64,000 nucleotides of DNA. Source: Phytophthora sp. 'mugwort'. Its lineage: Eukaryota > Oomycota > Peronosporomycetes > Peronosporales > Peronosporaceae. Where the stretch lies: NCBI GenBank assembly GCA_033558025.1, contig JAUCEF010000007.1, forward strand, positions 5,766,001-5,830,000, in the 5' to 3' direction. The notes under the pieces are model-generated. The model worked only from the letters and a program-made list of their open reading frames with translations, searched no databases and was not told where the DNA came from. Each line of letters begins with the position of its first letter. The stretch's first letter is position 1. The position numbers and the translations under genes were made by a program. Positions 10,268-20,533 of the stretch are shown one piece after another.

Positions 10268-11501
10268 ACACAACTGACCGACGGAACGGTGATTACCGTT
10301 CCCAAGATCCATGTGGATCTAGCTGTGAAGTTCGAGGTTTTCGACAGCATGGAGAAGTTTACTGTCCTAGAGATGGAGAAGTATGACTTCATCCTGGGCA
10401 TCGAGAAACATGATCCATGGATCGATTGGCGAAACAAGGCCATCGGGGCCAGCCGACCCGCTCTTACTGGCAGAGCATTGGTGAGTCATGTTCCCACCTC
10501 TGCCAGGACTGGGGCGTCCGAAAGGGGCTCTGGGATGCACGAGCATCCAGTGAAATTTTGGGAGCCTTCGACGTATGGAGCGACCCCCTAGAAGCGGTGG
10601 CAGCAGAAGCTGCACCTGGTCAAGTGCAGCAGTCCTTACAGGATAGCCCTCGACCCCCGCCGGAATCTAGATCGGCGGCTGAGGCTTCAAGAGTGGCGGT
10701 GCCCGGAGGCACCGACCAGGTGGGTAACCTAGGTCCACACCAAGTCACCCAGACTGAAACTGGCGAGGAAGACGCGCGAGGCGCTTCCTGTGTGTGTGCC
10801 GGTAAACCATGTTCCACACCGAGTCACCCAGACAGAAACTGACGAGGAAGGCGCGTGAGGCGCTTCCTGTTTGGGTAGCCTTGTACTACACCAGGTCGCC
10901 CAGACCTTAATTGAAGAAGAAGTGGCGAAATGCACTTCAACCATGTTCCACACGAAGTCCTAGAGGCTTTGGACGTCGTCAATGAGACGTCCACAGACGT
11001 GGGTAACCAAGTACCACGTCACGGTCGCCGCCGACGACATAATCGACACCGCAAGTCGAGTCTGAAGTCATTTCAGACTGGAGTCGCTTCAAGCGACTCA
11101 GAACCCAGAGCCCGGGTTCTTCCGACGCGGCCTGTGGAAGGGTGTTATCACTCCTCGACGGCGAGACAGGCCATCGTGTCAAGGCAGGCGGCATCCAGCT
11201 AGAGTCGCTGCCAGAGGTGTCAGAGCTCCTGAACCTCGAAGAGTTGACGCCGACAGATTTCCTGGCCGACCTGAAGGCAGGATAAATCGCGGAGGTGGTA
11301 CTCTTGAAGCAAGAGTCCACTCCAGAGGAATTGAATTCCTCCTCGGTTATGGACGAGGGCGTCCTGGTGGCATTCTCCTCCCAGCGTGCCTCGCGCTTGG
11401 GTTCTGAGATTCTCAAGAACCCAAAGGATCCAGTGTATCCTTTCACTTGGAGGATGAGGACGTGATGTCCAAGGATCCACCGTCTCAACTCCCACCGGAT
11501 C

Positions 11502-12290
11502 GTGGGATCAGGCACGAGATTGATCTCGTACCGGGCACAAAGTACTGTGTCACCAGACAATGGCCACTGCCTCGAGAGCAGCGCGAGGTTTTCATGCCTT
11601 CTTCGCCGCAAAGGCCAAGGCAGGCATGGTGCGGGAATCGAAATCCCCGCATTGGTTTTTTCGACGCCAGCCTTCTGCGTTTGGAAGCCGACCGGTAAGT
11701 GGCGTCTGGTTCATGCTTTCAATAAGCTGAACAACGCAACGGTGCCGGCCCAGACACCCATCCCACGGAAGGATGTGTTGTTAAACAACATGGCCGGGTG
11801 CGAGTTATACAGCGCCCTGGATCTGGTGGACGGATACTACCAGATCCTGATGCGCGAGAGCGACATCCCGCTCATCGCAGTGAACACCCCGGGCGGTATG
11901 CTCTGGGAGTGGCTGGTGATGCCACAGAGCCTGTCTAATGCCCCGGCGACGTTCAATCGCCTGATCACGCAGTCGTTTAGACCACTGCGTGCGTATGCAC
12001 AGTCGTACTTCGACGACATCTTCGTTCATAGCCGTGCCGAGAGAGACAAGACGGCTATGGAGGTGCATTTGGAGCACCTCCGTCGAGTGTTGGAGGTCAT
12101 GAGAGCGAAGAAGGTCTATCTCGACATCGACAAGTGCGTCTTCGCGTCGCAAGAGATCAAAGTTCTCGGTTGCTTCGTTAGCAGTGTCGGCGTTCGACCC
12201 GGAGAAGGTCAAAGCCATTTTGGCTTAGCCAACATCAAGGTCTCAGAAGGACCTGAGGAAGTGGCTGGGTTTAGCCAACTACCTCCATAA
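11502..12290 (+). pseudogene. pol: Gypsy reverse transcriptase
   Basis: The 262-codon frame shows canonical Gypsy RT blocks in order: RLVHAFNKLNNATVPAQTPIP, SALDLVDGYYQI, the catalytic box SYFDDIFVHS (about 12004-12033, YxDD type) and the HLEHLRRVLEVM block, ending around EIKVLGCFVS. The family copies RNA into DNA in cytoplasmic particles. The frame is lost near 12225, where a palm/thumb continuation (GLANYLHKYS-like in the next frame) follows. Between protease and RT (10268-11500) the reading frame is fragmented and Glu/Ser-rich, with no domain seen by eye. Confidence 0.9.
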
Positions 12291-12823
12291 GTACAGCGAA
12301 GGGTACGCGGGTCTGGCTAGACCCTTGTCGGATCTTTTAAAGAAGGATACCGACTGGCACTGGGGCGTGAGCACCAGGAAGCCTTTGACAATGTCAAGCA
12401 AGCCTTCAGAAGGCGCCTGTCCTGGCACTGCCGGACGAGACGAAGCCGTTCAGCTTCGCCTGTGATGCATCCGATTATGGAATCGGGTGTGTATTGCTGC
12501 AGCACGATGCAGCAGGGCGTGAACGAGTGATCTCATTTCAGTACAGGCAGCTCAAGGCTGCCGAACTGAACTACCCCGTTCATGACAAGGAGCTGCTTGC
12601 CATGAAGTACGCTTTTGTCAAGTTCCGGGTGCACCTTCTGGACTCCCAGCCCTTTGTGATCTACACAGATCACGCATCCTTACGGACGGCGACAAACTCG
12701 CCCCATTTGTCCCAAAGGATGGCGAGGTGGCTGTCCTTCTTCGCGGAATATAACTTCCGCATCGAGTACAAGCCTGGCAAGCTCAACGTGCGCCGATGCG
12801 TTGTCACGCAGGCCGGACTATGA
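12291..12823 (+). pseudogene. pol: Gypsy RNase H domain
   Basis: Across two frames the region encodes FACDASDYGIGCVLLQ (the first catalytic Asp of retroelement RNase H), KELLAMKYAFVKFR (containing the conserved Glu) and IYTDHASLRT (the TDH box), followed by LSQRMARWLSFFAEYNFRIEY. These are the standard blocks of Gypsy RNase H. At least one frameshift separates it from RT, another follows near 12790. Confidence 0.88.
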
Positions 12824-12858
12824 GCTGGCGAACATAAGTCGCGCCACGACCGATCTAT

Positions 12859-13868
12859 ATGATCAGATACGCATGGCGTATTGGGGCGACGAAGCCCTGG
12901 CACCTTTGGTGCGTTTCCTGGCCGCTGGCAAGGAAGCCAACGCCGAGTGGCTCACGCCACGTCAGAGGGCTCGGTTATCGATACGAGTGGGCCGATGGCC
13001 TGCTCTACTATCGAGTGGAGCCCCGTGAACCCCCTCCCCCGGTAGTCGTTCCAAACGACGAGGATCTCAAGTTTGACATCCTACAGGAGGCGCACGATGC
13101 GCCGTCCAGCGGCCACTTGGGCCGCGAGAAGACCTTCCGATCGGTCTCTCAGTACTTTTGGTGGGCCCACATGTACAAGTGGGTCGTACAGTACGATAAG
13201 ACATGTGAAACATCCGCCGGGCACGCCGCGGCTCCTTTGCAGAGCCTGTCCGTTCCAGTGGACGGCTGGAAGTCGATAGTCTGGATTTCATCTTCGGACT
13301 TCCAGCTGACGGCCACGGAAATATCGGCATCCTGGTGTTTGTGTGCCGTCTGAGCAAAATGGTGCGTCTTGCCCCGGTCAAAGACACAGTGACCGGGGAA
13401 CAAGCTGCGACGCTGTTCCTGGATGGCGTTTTCCGCCATCATGGTCAGCCGGAGACAGTTGTCCCGGACCGTGACCCGAAGTTTAGCGCTGCGTTCTGGC
13501 GAACGCTGTTCCAACTATTTGGAACAAGGCTGCACATGCCCGCTGCCGATCATCCTCAGACGGATGGGCAGACGGAGCGTGGCAACCGAGTGCTTGAGGA
13601 CACTCTACGCAGTGTCTGTGCGGAGACTCCTCGCACTTGGTCAGAACGCCTGCCAGTAGTTGAGTTTTGCACTCAACAATGCGGTTCATGCATCGACCGG
13701 GTATACCCCGTTCATCTGAATGGCTTTCGCCATGCACGGGTGCCGCTCACTTTGCGAGGCAGCACCCCGGCTTCAATTCTAAGTGGGGGAGAGGCTTGGA
13801 AAGCGCTTTCCTCCCAGGTCTCGGATATGAGACCGGTTTCCTTGCGGAACGGGTGGAGTCTTTTATAG
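12859..13868 (+). pseudogene. pol: Gypsy integrase (HHCC-like and DDE core)
   Basis: The N-terminal zinc-binding segment is visible as HDAPSSGHLGREKTF, but the CxxC partner reads CETS, so the second cysteine is lost. The core continues in another frame with VPDRDPKFSAAFW (second Asp) and HPQTDGQTERGNRVLEDTLR (around the catalytic Glu). The first Asp region near 13280 is disrupted by a frameshift. After 13870 a stop and a shift separate it from the C-terminal basic region and the chromodomain. Confidence 0.85.
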
Positions 13869-14424
13869 ACACCAGGCTGAACGTAAACAGCCGTGTCCGT
13901 GATGCCATGGCAGCGGCACAGTACAAGCAAAAGGAGTACTCTGACAAGAAAGGAAGAGGAAACTTAAACGTGTTTAATGTGGGGAATTTAGGCCTACTAG
14001 ACACTAGGAACTTGCTACTCGCCACGGTAAGTTCCGTTGGGAGCAACAAGCTGAAGCACCGCTTCATTGGACCCTTTGCGGTCCTGGCCAGGCATGGTGC
14101 GGCATATATCATTGACCTGCCCTAAGTCGATGACGACCCACCCGACGTTCTACGTGGGCCGTTTGAAGCGGTACCATGACCCACAGGGCTCACAGACCCC
14201 AGCTCTACAAAGCGAGGCTGCGACTCTTGTCTCTGAGCGCGCCCAGAGCCAGAAGCCCAGGTCCCTTGCGGGGCCGCGGAAGGGGCTCCATACGAAGGAA
14301 CCCCGGCTGCATACGCCGAGTATGAGCCATAGTATACGGCTGGGAGTACGCAGGAGGCGCTCCCGCCTGGCGCACAGTCCGCAGAAGGTCCCGAACGAGA
14401 GACAACTCCCGTTGGACTCGGTCC

Positions 14425-14907
14425 ATGGACGCCGAAAAGGCATCCAGACGTATCGTCCACATCGTTCGTGCGACGGTCGACCCGTCCTTCGAGGGCCGAC
14501 AAGTCGTCGGCCAAACGATTCACGTGGGAATCGGCCCAATGACCCCAACACTCCCGGCCTGGGCGGCAGCAGCCCCGCCCTCACCAAGTCCAAGCGCAAT
14601 CTCAAGCGCAAGGACTCGACGACGGAGAGCGCTTCAACTACATGACGTGGAGTCGAAGGCGGCACACCAGGTCCTGAGCTGGACCGGAGGGGTGGCGCAT
14701 CATACTCGTGCTCGTTCGAGGGCACCATCCCCTCTCCTCGATCGTAATGGGGAGACCCACTACCACGTGGAGCGCGTGCTCCAGGAGCGGCGCGTTCACC
14801 GGAAGCGCCAGCTCCGCGTGAAGTGGAGGGGGTACTCGGAAGCTGAGTGCTCCTGGGAGCCGTACGAACGGCTCCAGGCTGACTGCCCGAAGGCTGTCGC
14901 GATCTAA
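14425..14907 (+). pseudogene. chromodomain at the integrase C-terminus
   Basis: Residues encoded at about 14735-14885 read HVERVLQERRVHRKRQ, then LRVKWRGYSEAECSWEPYERL, the hallmark of a chromodomain (VE.IL..R..., Y.VKW.GY....WEP...L). In chromoviruses it tethers integrase to histone-marked chromatin. The frame is open over 160 codons but the N-terminal part is low-complexity and probably not the natural start; it should be continuous with integrase. Confidence 0.85.
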
Positions 14908-14989
14908 GAACAGAATCGGTGGCGGCTCGTAAGTAATTCGGGCTTTCTTGCCCGAACGGGGTGTGGCCGTAGAACCAAGACCATACCCG

Positions 14990-16200
14990 CACTCATCGTG
15001 AGCGCTAGAAGCGGAATGCTTCTGCAGTTCTCGAGAGAGCTGCCGTTCGCCTACCACATGGGCGAACTCAATATGCAGATCTCCGAGGTCAAGGACGGCC
15101 TCCAGGGTGAGATCCTGCCAGAGAACCTCGAGTTGTCCTTGTGAGAAGCGCGTAGCTGCCCACTTCCAAAGACGACCTCGGCCTCTTGGAAAGAGCCACA
15201 GTGTGGGGGCATCACGAATGGATAGCCCCACATAGGTCGGCGTCCCGACCGGAACTCAGGCTTCTTTCGCAGACTCGTGAACTCCTTGAGCGGGATGTTG
15301 TGCGGTGCCAAGAGCACGCACCGAGCAATGCTCACCTTTTGGAACAGGGGCTGCTTGGCCACCAGGTGGCGCTCATAAGCGCCCCGAGAAGAGCGCCCGT
15401 CAAGAAGCACGCGAGGCAGCTGGAGCTGACCCAAGTAGGCGTCGGCTCCGTGGGACTCCTCAGGAGGGAAGTACCCGGGAGCGTAAGGCGGATCCCCACG
15501 AAAAGGTGAAGAGTACTTCACAGGCGACCGGGTCGCCGGGGTCCGCGCTCCCTTATGACGAGCAGCCTGATTCTCCGACTGCTGCCCGTCGAGATCGTTG
15601 GAGATCTCTCGGACGATTTGGCCCTCTTCCTTCTCGTCGGAAGAAAAACTGAAGAGGCCCGGGTTCGTGAGCGTGAGGGTTCCATACCCTTCAGGATTGG
15701 AGAACTGGAAGCAGCTCGCCGCTTACGGCTGAATTCCGAGGCTACTGCGGCCTTAGCAGCCTTGACGCGGGCAGCTGCCTCAGCGAGCGTCAAGTTCTTG
15801 ACCGGAGAACGAGGATTCTCTTCGTCCTCCTTAGATAAGCATGGGCTCCCCTGACAATCGGCCGTCTTCGGCGCGTCGCCATCGTCGCCGTTATGGCTAG
15901 ACAGCGGGATACGGGACCCAAGCGAGTCCGACTGACTCAGGCCGCCGCCAGGCCCCTTGACGAGCGGGATCTCGTTATCGCCCCAGGTTATAGGAGACTT
16001 GTCCGAGTCCTCATAATCCACGAGGAGCTCAGGGTCTTCCTCAGGCGGTCCAACTGCCTTGGGGTCACCTTAGATGCCACCTTGGTGGATCCCTTAGCGG
16101 CAGAGCCTTTGCCGGACGGCTTAGAGCTCTTAGCCTGCTGCTTGGAAGAAACAGGCTTGGCAGGCGCTTTCGCACCGCTGCCAGACCGAGTCTTGGTCAT
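14990..16200 (-). pseudogene. antisense ORF between pol and 3' LTR, basic Ser/Lys-rich N-terminus, frameshifted
   Basis: On the minus strand an ATG at 16200 starts a Lys/Ser/Ala-rich stretch (MTKTRSGSGAKAPAKP), followed in other minus frames by 15518-16021 (LTLAEAAARVKAAKAAV, then KRRAASSSPILKGMEPSRSR) and 15051-15521 (YSSPFRGDPPYAPGYFPPEE). The open segments abut with one or two frameshifts, suggesting a single former ORF of roughly 350-400 codons running opposite to gag-pol. No domain was recognised. Some plant and oomycete Gypsy lineages carry extra ORFs in this position, some antisense; function unknown. Confidence 0.5.
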
Positions 16201-16383
16201 GCTTAAGGCTGACGTGGAAGCCGAAGAAGAAGAGCACGCGGCAGTGCTCGGGCTCAAAAGGAAATGAGCCGGCTGCGGAAACCAACCGCAGCGAAGTCGA
16301 TGTAATACGACTTGGAGAGTGAAAGACTGAAACTTCCTTTCACTCGCCCCGGATGGTCGGTAAACCAAACCTAAGTGGGGGGA

Positions 16384-16732
16384 TGTAACGGGGTAGTCAC
16401 TCTTCAGAGCAAGTGTACCCAAGTACACTAAGTGATGTTGCCAAACATTACTATGACGTCGTCGGTAATGACGTCATGGATAAGTACCACAGATATGGTA
16501 CAAAGACCTCAGAGCCACTCAATAGGATAACATCTAGGGAACTTTATAGGTGACAATAGTTAGTATGTAGATGCATTAAAGGCGTCACCTATAAATATAT
16601 TCAGTCTTAAATCTACCTAATCTTGGTAACAGTCCCACAGGCCAGGGACTAGTGAACTGCCGTTCACTGAGAGTTTGTATACTCTCCGAAAGTCACACTT
16701 CCTGTGCGCAAGGTGTTGTGTGCCCCGTCACA
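16384..16732 (+). repeat. 3' LTR of the Gypsy element
   Basis: It starts TGTAACGGGG right after the purine tract and ends CGTCACA before the CAACA target duplication (16733-16737). The paired sites TGACGTCG (16454) and TGACGTCA (16469-16476) are conserved with the 5' LTR even though the surrounding U3 differs. Confidence 0.9.
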
Positions 16733-16737
16733 CAACA

Positions 16738-17059
16738 GGTTTTCTCCGTGGATTGTGTAGTGGGGGGGTCTTTACGGAAAGCCTTACCCACTCATGGGGC
16801 ATCGCACGGGACGCAATGCCGAGCTGGTATATAGGAGTTAGGAAACCGCCGTTGGTGGAGTTAGGAAAGCACTACTAGGTCGACAAGCAGGACCAGATAG
16901 TGGAAGGACACTCTAGAACTTACTGTTCAAGGCTCACAATAGACTTTGAGTTTGTGCTAGCTTCCCTCGCAGTGTGTTTTTCGCTAAGACCCACTACTGT
17001 ACAAAGAATTCTTTAGTTGCGAAGGTCTCGCGACTAACGACTAACTGAAATACGACAAT
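16738..17059. other. non-coding flank right of the Gypsy element
   Basis: No gene is visible. The sequence may hold LTR or leader remnants of the deleted Gypsy relic that follows, but no matching LTR partner was found in the window. Confidence 0.4.
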
Positions 17060-18120
17060 GACATAGCGCTGGCAAGCGACGACGGCCACAACGACGGCGA
17101 AGATGTCGAGGATTCGCGTGTAGCTGAGACAGTGCATGTCGAAGAGACAGAACCGGGATCGACAAACATTCTGAGTGTCTCCCGTTTTCCCCAACCAGTC
17201 TTTGCTACCGTTGCCGCCCCGAAGGTGACCTCCACGTCGAGAGATGCCCTCATCGAATGGCTGAAGCTCCCCACGGAGTACGAGGACGCTATGAAGGAGC
17301 GATACAAGGATGGAAAGGAAGACCTCAAGGCGGCGCCCGACTTTCTGCAGCGATTGCAGATGAAGATCGTGGGTGACTCATCGGTGACAAAACCTGGATA
17401 CCAAGTAAAGCGACCGCCCTTGTACAGAGAGTGGCCCACTGTGGCCCTCAGGGTCATCGCGGGCGTGAAGCAATGGTAGCATGTGTCGGTAGATACTTCG
17501 AGATTGAACATCTTCGTGCACAGATCAACCATTTCGTCAAGGCCTCATGTGGTAACATGTAAAGAAGCAAATATTATTCGACGTCCGTGGGGTCCTACTT
17601 TTCGAACGAATGAACGGAATGGAGCACTACACTTTGATTTCCTGTCGCTCAGCGACAGCTTGCAGGAGACAAGTATTTGGTGTTGTTGAAAGATGAAGTC
17701 ACGCATTTCACGGAGCCCACACCCTGTGCTATCCCCACGAGTACGCTTGGCGTCGATGCGATTCTCGCTTGGCACAGCAGGTATGGAATACCTCCGGCCT
17801 GGATAAGTTACCAAGGATCGCATTTCAAGAACGAACTCATGACAGAGCTTTGTCGATGTCTCAAATCTCGACATACCTTTACCGTGGTTTACTCTTCATG
17901 GATTAATGGCAATGTTGAGCGCGCTAACCGCAACATTATGCAAGTACTTCGTGTCCTGTTCCTGGAGTACAAGATCGACAAGCACGACTGGATATTTTTT
18001 GTGCCAATGCTTCAAGCCAGCCTGAATCACACGCCGCTTCTGTGGTATTGCGGCAGACACAAAATCGTCAGAAGTGGATACTAGGCAAGAAACACAACAA
18101 TAGCCGAGCTAGTCGGCCCT
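17060..18120 (+). pseudogene. deleted Gypsy relic: gag-like N-terminus joined to integrase core fragment
   Basis: The frame through 17132-17479 encodes a gag-like segment (SRDALIEWLKLPTEYEDAMK) resembling the capsid start of oomycete Gypsy elements. Directly after it, in changing frames, come HFDFLSLSDS and LLKDEVTHFTE, then 17677-18084 with WHSRYGIPPAWISYQGSHF and VERANRNIMQVLRV, the second-Asp-like and Glu regions of a retroviral integrase core (the DxG box reads SYQGSHF, so the Asp is lost). Protease, RT and RNase H are missing, so the middle of the element was deleted. Confidence 0.65.
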
Positions 18121-18799
18121 TGTTGGCCTGCGCTGGGTTGCCCTTAGCGGTTCGGCCCTTCCGGGACACTGGTGTCTCGCTTCCGCCGAGACCAAGTGCC
18201 CCAAGCCAGTCAATTCACAGAGGTCAGCTGAGCTGACTGCCTCTGGCTCAGATATCCCGTGTCCTCCGCTAAAGAGCGGACGACGGCGCGTTAGTGCTTT
18301 GACGGGTCTTCGAGAGCAAAGGATTCTCGGGTGGAAGTGTTACGGTACCCGGGTTGTACGGTGTACCGGCCCGCCGAGTTCGGCAGGACTTGTTCCTTCG
18401 CGCTTGGCGAGGCACGCCCTTCCTCGTGCCGACCTAGTTCTCTTGGCGCTACCAGTCAACACCCTGCAAGCTATGCCTCTCGGGTGTCAATGGTAACCAT
18501 AACCCAGCCCATGTAGGACTTACCGGAAAGTGTACACTTGTCTTGGACTTGCAAGAGTTACTCTGTTATTATTTTATCTCTTGGGAGCCCCAAGGGGCTC
18601 CTCCTATTGTTAACTATGTTCCTATACAAATATCAAGTGAAATGAAGTGTGCTCGGATCTCGACCGACCCTTCGCAAAGATCTCAATGTAGCCACCCCGC
18701 AACGACCGGCTGAGTCATCCAGTCGAGTAGCCGAGTTGCTGGCTGACTTCGCACTCAGCGAGCACTACCGCGGTCGCTGCTTAAGTGCGATGCGTGAAC
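18121..18799. other. no gene recognised
   Basis: Reading frames are short and low-complexity on both strands. This is probably the 3' remainder of the integrase relic and spacer before the MULE relic. Confidence 0.4.
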
Positions 18800-20480
18800 C
18801 ATCTCATCTGGCATTCGCTACACCACAGTACCCCGACCAGTTGATCTTGTACGACGCGTCGATGTGGAATGGGAACTCTGCCGCTCGATGTAGCCCGCGA
18901 ACTTGCCGTTTTGCCGTAAAACCAATCAAGAACGGCTTAGACTCGGAACCGTTCCCGATCATTGGAATTCCGAAGTCGTCTATCGGGAACGCGAACGTGA
19001 ATGGTGTTGTGGTATTGCAGATCCGGATAAGATGGAAGTTGACCAACAGCTGGAGGATCCACGTCGCCAGCAGCACCCATAACAGCATCAAGGTGATGGA
19101 TGCGGACCATGCGACACGCCTGGTCTGTATATGGTACGGATCCTGGACCCTTCCCGTGGGGTGAGGTCCTAAGTACTAGATCCAATCAGTTTAGTGCACA
19201 CCGGATTGAAGATCCGTAGCTGAAAAGAGGTAGAGTGGAGACGGGTGGCCAGGAATAGGTCAGAGAGGGGATCCTGGGTTATAAGTAGTCTGTAGGATCG
19301 GTTTTGGGTGGCATCCGAAGGTAGATAGGCTAAGGTATAAACCAGAACCAAATTTTCACTGGAAGAGAGACTTGACTATAGTATAGGGGATTTATATTGG
19401 CCCCATACATAGACCAAGTCTAAACTTTGGCGATCTTCCTGCACACGTGGCAGCCCCTGGATAGCTTGGCCAGGTCGCGCTCGCCCTTTGGCTTCTCAAC
19501 TTCCCTCAAGATCCCGCTATTGGAGGCAGCAAGCATTGTAAAGGAACAAGTACAACTCCAGTAAGGAGCAAGGACACCTCAAGAAGGAACAACTCCGGAT
19601 CTCGTATTTCTATTACGGATCCACAAGGTCTACGCAAAGAGCTCAAGACCAAACCGACACCAGATCTCGTGCGCAGGAATACCCACGCAGATCCACCCCC
19701 TCTCAAGTCCCCACAAGGACGTCCAAGGCCCACCAAGTGCGCATCTCGTGTCAACGAGAGGGCAGTACCGGACGGGTACACAAGGTGAACCACTCAGCAA
19801 CAACACGACCGTCGGAGTACCCCCTCCGTTAGTCGGTGTCTGGGCGCAGTGCGTGTGAGTTGGGATCCTACTGAAATTCAGTGGATCCACTCCACCACAG
19901 TGTCGTTTCGTCGAGATCTTCACGGTACCACAGAACGTGGCCCGTCTCGCGCATCTGGGACACAAGAGCTGTAGCCATCAGAAGAACCTTCTTGTGGTGA
20001 TATTCCGTTCGCTGGACTTGACCAAGACGAGGAACCGTATCCTCGGCCAGGTGGAGCTGGTCGATCATGTTGCTCAGGATGGCCATCGGTTTCGCCCCGG
20101 TTGCCGCCAGGTTCTTCGTGGAACGCTTCAGCTCTAGCATCATCCGGTTGAACACCGTCTGGTCAACTGTTCGTGTGAGCTCCGTGGTGATACACGGTTG
20201 CTCTCTTTGTGATCGCGCACGAGAAGTCTTGATCCACGCGGTACAGACGCCAGCCGCTTCCGTCGCAGTTGCACACGCAGTCAATCGGCACTCCAACAGG
20301 CGGTATCGCGTACGATGGTCGTCAACATTGCCCACATCGCTGAAGCTGACTCGTGGTGGCCGCAAACACCGACTGGGAGTCCAGATGCTGCGCCAGTTGC
20401 TCCACCGTTCGATGGGACAGCTGCTGGATCCACTGATACGTGGGGCTATTCTTTTGCCTCTCTCGGGGGACTTAACGTCG
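18800..20480 (-). pseudogene. MULE-like transposase relic
   Basis: Two minus-strand blocks are ordered as in oomycete MULE transposases. Upstream (20480-19868) is a frame with RYRLLECRLTACATATEAAG, resembling the Cys-containing DNA-binding N-terminus, then ILSNMIDQLHLAED and LGQVQRTEYHHKK, like the linker before the catalytic domain. Downstream (19091-18804) is KPFLIGFTAKRQ followed by FHIDASYKINWSGYCGV, which matches the FH(V/I)DATYKLN..GYPV block holding the first catalytic Asp. The intervening ~800 bp has no clear coding, and the rest of the DDE domain is absent. No terminal repeats were identified. Confidence 0.5.
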
Positions 20481-20533
20481 TCTTGGCTGCCGAGATGGAG
20501 ATCACTGGGCTAGCATTTTGAGAGCGTGTGTAA

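Larger units (their letters stand above)
8595..16732 (+). mobile_element. Ty3/Gypsy chromovirus-type LTR retrotransposon, full length, inactivated
   Basis: Two direct LTRs bound the element (343 and 349 bp), each beginning TGTAACGGGG and ending CCGTCACA, and the flanking 5 bp are CAACA on both sides, a target-site duplication. Inside, in plus orientation, follow gag with a zinc knuckle, an aspartic protease (DSGA), reverse transcriptase (YFDD), RNase H, integrase and a C-terminal chromodomain, the order of Gypsy chromoviruses. A purine tract AGTGGGGGGA (16374-16383) directly precedes the 3' LTR and serves as the PPT. No TGG-type primer-binding site is obvious after the 5' LTR. Coding frames shift repeatedly, so this copy cannot make an intact Gag-Pol. 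Confidence 0.93.

Noticed and set aside
19506..19965. Two ~100-codon minus ORFs in the MULE relic
   Set aside because: No recognisable transposase blocks; treated as non-coding filler of the relic.
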